7,661 nt of DNA from Acidobacteriota bacterium (GTDB taxonomy: Bacteria > Acidobacteriota > Vicinamibacteria > Vicinamibacterales > UBA823). Location of the stretch: positions 506 to 8,166 of the forward strand of contig DODG01000284.1 in the NCBI GenBank assembly GCA_003509065.1. Reading direction: 5' to 3'. The first letter of the stretch is position 1; the number at the start of each line of letters is the position of its first letter. The notes beneath the pieces are model-generated. The model ran no database searches. It saw nothing but the letters and a program-made list of their open reading frames with translations, and was not told the origin of the DNA. A program made the position numbers and the translations under genes. Shown here one piece after another: positions 4,861-7,661 of this stretch.

Positions 4861-6636
4861 ATGCAGTCACCGCTTCAGCGTCTTATCCCTTACGTGCTTC
4901 GATATCGTCTTCGTTTGACGCTTGGTCTTGCCTGCGTCTTCGGGACTGCAAGTGTTTCACTGCTGTCCCCGTTGGTGCTCAAATACGCGATAGACGATTT
5001 ATCAGCGATGGTGACACGCGGCAAACTCGCGCAGTATGCGGCCTTGCTCTTGGGAATTGCGGTGACAGGTGGGTGCTTTCGGTTCCTAAGTCGACGTGTG
5101 ATTGTGGGTGTCAGTCGTGAAATTGAGTACGACCTGCGCAATGACTTTTACGCCCATCTACAACGATTGTCAGTGTCGTATTTTCAGTCTGTGCGGACTG
5201 GCGACATCATGTCACGCGCGACGAATGATCTCAGTGCTGTTCGAATGATGGTGGGGCCAGCCATCATGTACTCAGTGAGCACGCTCATCGTGTTTGTTGT
5301 AGCAATTGTCATGATGCTGTCGATTGATATGCGCTTAACGTTGATCGCGCTCGTCCCTCTCCCTTTGGTGACATTGTCCGTTAAGTTCTTTGGTGCCGCC
5401 ATACACCGTCGATTCGAGCTAATTCAAGCTCAATTGTCCGAGATTAGTGCAATCGTTCAAGAATCACTTTCCGGCGTTCGAGTCATACGGGCTTATGGGC
5501 AGGAACGAGCCGAGATCAATCGGTTTGCTCAGGCTAATCAGGAATACCTAAATCGCAATCGTGGCTTGATCATATTACAGGGACTGTTTTCTCCAAGCCT
5601 GTCATTATTCCTTGGACTAAGCGCGCTTCTTGTCCTTTGGCTTGGTAGTCGTTCGGTAGTTCTCGAGCGTATCTCTGTGGGTGAGCTTGTTGCGTTTAAT
5701 GCTTATTTGATCATGTTGTCATGGCCGGTGATTGCATTTGGATGGATCACTAACATGCTGCAACGCGGGATGGCGTCATGGAAGCGCATGTTACCAATTC
5801 TTGATACTGTTCCGGAGATCGCTGACACGGAACAGACAACCAATCCAGAACAAGTAGAGTCCATCCAAGGGCGCCTCGAATTCCGCCATTTAACGTTTGC
5901 CTACGGTGATGGTGACGGCTCACCGGTGTTACGTGATGTTTCCCTACGTATTGATCCTGGTCAGACAGTGGCACTTGTGGGTGCAACGGGATCCGGAAAG
6001 TCCACACTATTAAATCTCATCCCACGATTGTATGACCCACCACCAGGCACTGTCTTCATTGATGACGTCGATGTTCGTGAATTACCGCTCGCCAGTTTGC
6101 GTGGAGCCATAGGCTTTGTACCCCAAGAGCCATTTTTGTTTTCGGATACGATCGCCGAGAACATCGCGTTTGGATCGTTCGATAAAACTACTGATAAGGT
6201 TTTTGATCAAATTGCAGTCCAACGCATGGCTGCGGTTGCAAACTTAGATACCGACATTAAAGAGTTTTCAAATGAGTACCAAACGATTGTTGGGGAGCGT
6301 GGGATCACTTTATCGGGCGGACAGAAGCAGCGTACAGCGATTGCGCGAGCACTCATGGTTGATCCACGCATCATCATTCTCGATGATGCCCTGTCGGCTG
6401 TGGATACGTATACGGAAGAGCGAATACTCTCGCAATTAAATACGGAATTACGCGATCGGACAGCACTCATCGTGTCTCATCGAATTTCCACCGTACGTCA
6501 GGCTGACCTCATAGTCGTCCTTCAAGATGGTTCTGTTGTTGAACGCGGTTCTCATGATGAATTGCTCGCCTACGGAGGCGTTTACGCTGATTTGCATCGC
6601 AAACAATTGCTTGAGGATGAATTGGCAACCTCGTGA
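4861..6636 (+). CDS. ABC exporter half-transporter, subunit 1 (MdlA/BmrC-like, degenerate catalytic site)
   Basis: This 591-residue inner-membrane subunit joins a six-helix membrane domain (about residues 18-295) to an ATPase domain (about 338-585), in the type IV exporter family of drug, lipid or peptide exporters. The ESLSGVRVIRAY segment at 201-212 is the usual intracellular coupling region. ATPase motifs: Walker A GATGSGKS at 374-381, Q-loop Q422, signature LSGGQ at 484-488, Walker B IIILDD at 504-509, D-loop SAVD at 512-515, switch H540. The residue after Walker B aspartate D508 is D509 rather than the catalytic glutamate, as in the degenerate subunit of heterodimers such as BmrCD and TM287/288. 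Its intact LSGGQ would complete the active site of the partner. The stop overlaps the ATG of the second subunit by one base, so the two are co-translated. GAGAAGG lies just 3 nt before the ATG, a short spacing; no earlier start exists in frame. The substrate is unknown. Confidence 0.94.
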   Translation: MQSPLQRLIPYVLRYRLRLTLGLACVFGTASVSLLSPLVLKYAIDDLSAMVTRGKLAQYAALLLGIAVTGGCFRFLSRRVIVGVSREIEYDLRNDFYAHLQRLSVSYFQSVRTGDIMSRATNDLSAVRMMVGPAIMYSVSTLIVFVVAIVMMLSIDMRLTLIALVPLPLVTLSVKFFGAAIHRRFELIQAQLSEISAIVQESLSGVRVIRAYGQERAEINRFAQANQEYLNRNRGLIILQGLFSPSLSLFLGLSALLVLWLGSRSVVLERISVGELVAFNAYLIMLSWPVIAFGWITNMLQRGMASWKRMLPILDTVPEIADTEQTTNPEQVESIQGRLEFRHLTFAYGDGDGSPVLRDVSLRIDPGQTVALVGATGSGKSTLLNLIPRLYDPPPGTVFIDDVDVRELPLASLRGAIGFVPQEPFLFSDTIAENIAFGSFDKTTDKVFDQIAVQRMAAVANLDTDIKEFSNEYQTIVGERGITLSGGQKQRTAIARALMVDPRIIILDDALSAVDTYTEERILSQLNTELRDRTALIVSHRISTVRQADLIVVLQDGSVVERGSHDELLAYGGVYADLHRKQLLEDELATS

Positions 6637-7661
6637 TGACCATACACGATGAAGAAGTAATCGGTAAGGCCTACGACGCACGTTTGATGCGGCGACTGCT
6701 GACCTATCTGCAGCCCTATCGGGGTAGCGTCGTCATAGCGCTCTTGGCGATCATTGGCCATTCGGTTTTACAGCTTGCACAACCTTATCTCTTGAAATTG
6801 GCGATTGATCAGTACATTGCCGAAGGAGACATGGCTGGACTGAATCGGATCGCACTGGCGTTTCTGTTCGTTCTCATCGGTGCATTCATTCTGGAGTACG
6901 TGCGGACCTACACGCTGCAACTGACTGGACAGCGGATTATGTTTGATTTACGAATGGAAATCTACAGTCATCTGCAGCGACTTGATATGCGATTCTACGA
7001 TCGTAATCCCGTTGGTCGACTCATGACTCGTGTAACGACCGATGTCGATGTGCTCAACGACATGTTCGCTTCAGGAATCGTGACGGTGTTTGGTGACATC
7101 TTCATGTTGGTCGGCATTATGACCGTCCTAGTATCAATGGACTGGCGGCTGGCGCTTATTGCGTTTTCGGTTCTACCATTGATCATTTTTATCACGCAAT
7201 GGTTTCGCCGAAACGTACGTGAAACCTACCGCGCAGTTCGATTGTGGATAGCGCGGATTAACGCATTTTTACAGGAACACATTAGTGGCATGGCTACCGT
7301 ACAGTTGTTCCGTCGTGAAGCACTCAGTTATGCGAGATTTGAAGAGATCAACCGCACCCATCGAGATTCAAATATTGCGGGAATTGTGTACTACGCTGTT
7401 TTCTATCCCACGATCGAAATCATTGGTGCGCTCGCGGCCTCACTGATTATTTGGTACGGTGGTGCGTGGGTGCTCCAGGACTCTCTGACACTGGGTGTGT
7501 TAGTAGCCTTTCTCCTGTATGCGCAGCGATTTTTCAGACCAATCAGCGATATGTCTGAAAAGTTCAACTTGTTACAGGCAGCGATGGCATCCTCTGAACG
7601 TATTTTTGCACTACTCGATACTCCTGTGCTCTTGAAAAATCCAAGGAATCCAGTGAGTCGA
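6636..7661 (+). CDS. ABC exporter half-transporter, subunit 2 (MdlB/BmrD-like), 3' end cut by window
   Basis: An open frame of 342 codons runs from the ATG at 6636 to the window edge without a stop. It starts MTIHDEEVIG and carries the membrane domain of a second ABC exporter subunit: hydrophobic segments near residues 31-52, 72-90, 146-166, 168-188, 252-275 and 282-300. Other family marks are FYDRNPVGRLMTRVTTDVD at 120-138 and the coupling helix around QEHISGM at 213-219. It ends in the linker shortly before the ATPase domain, so its Walker motifs lie outside the window. Its ATG shares one base with the TGA of the first subunit (TGATG), a strong sign of translational coupling and of a one-to-one heterodimer. 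By family precedent this subunit should carry the true catalytic glutamate. GAGG at about 6612-6615 is too far upstream to be an ideal ribosome binding site, which fits reinitiation. Confidence 0.93.
   Translation, partial: MTIHDEEVIGKAYDARLMRRLLTYLQPYRGSVVIALLAIIGHSVLQLAQPYLLKLAIDQYIAEGDMAGLNRIALAFLFVLIGAFILEYVRTYTLQLTGQRIMFDLRMEIYSHLQRLDMRFYDRNPVGRLMTRVTTDVDVLNDMFASGIVTVFGDIFMLVGIMTVLVSMDWRLALIAFSVLPLIIFITQWFRRNVRETYRAVRLWIARINAFLQEHISGMATVQLFRREALSYARFEEINRTHRDSNIAGIVYYAVFYPTIEIIGALAASLIIWYGGAWVLQDSLTLGVLVAFLLYAQRFFRPISDMSEKFNLLQAAMASSERIFALLDTPVLLKNPRNPVSR

Noticed and set aside
1..7661. CRISPR array, insertion sequence, prophage or defence system
   Set aside because: No regularly spaced repeats, transposase or integrase motifs, terminal repeats or defence-type domains were seen; all large frames fall into common families.

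Overview
The window looks like ordinary bacterial chromosome: moderate G+C by eye, dense genes and short intergenic gaps. The organism cannot be named from sequence alone. The one-piece tmRNA argues against lineages with permuted two-piece tmRNA such as alphaproteobacteria. The set of families (SSS symporter, sarcosine-oxidase-like flavoprotein, MdlA/MdlB-like exporter) would fit a free-living heterotroph, possibly of a phylum such as Acidobacteriota, but that is a weak guess.

Layout from left to right. Positions 1-69 may be the Gly/Thr-rich C-terminal end of a gene cut by the window edge. At 77-1588 (+) is a sodium:solute symporter of 503 residues. Facing it at 1620-2801 (-) is a DAO-family FAD oxidoreductase resembling the sarcosine oxidase beta subunit or a dimethylglycine oxidase. 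At 2901-3252 (-) lies a complete tmRNA gene (ssrA), 352 nt, with an encoded CCA end, an aligned acceptor stem, a predicted tag ADSQLALAA and a near-consensus promoter at 3301-3329. Divergent from it, 3443-4645 (+) encodes a class I PLP aminotransferase of the kynurenine/methionine aminotransferase type. After a 215-bp regulatory-looking gap come two overlapping genes, 4861-6636 and 6636 to the window end (+), for the two subunits of a heterodimeric ABC exporter.

How the genes relate. The symporter and the oxidoreductase are convergent neighbours that could take up and oxidise the same small amino acid or N-methylated amine, but nothing in the sequence fixes the substrate. The tmRNA is housekeeping ribosome rescue. 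The aminotransferase could belong to general amino-acid metabolism. The ABC genes overlap by one base (TGATG) and are surely co-translated. The first subunit has an aspartate where the catalytic glutamate is expected but an intact LSGGQ, the classic sign of an asymmetric exporter with one degenerate ATP site.

I found no CRISPR array, insertion sequence, phage module or evident undescribed system. The most useful results are the tmRNA with its tag, the asymmetric exporter, the repeats upstream of the exporter, and a nine-G run inside the symporter gene.
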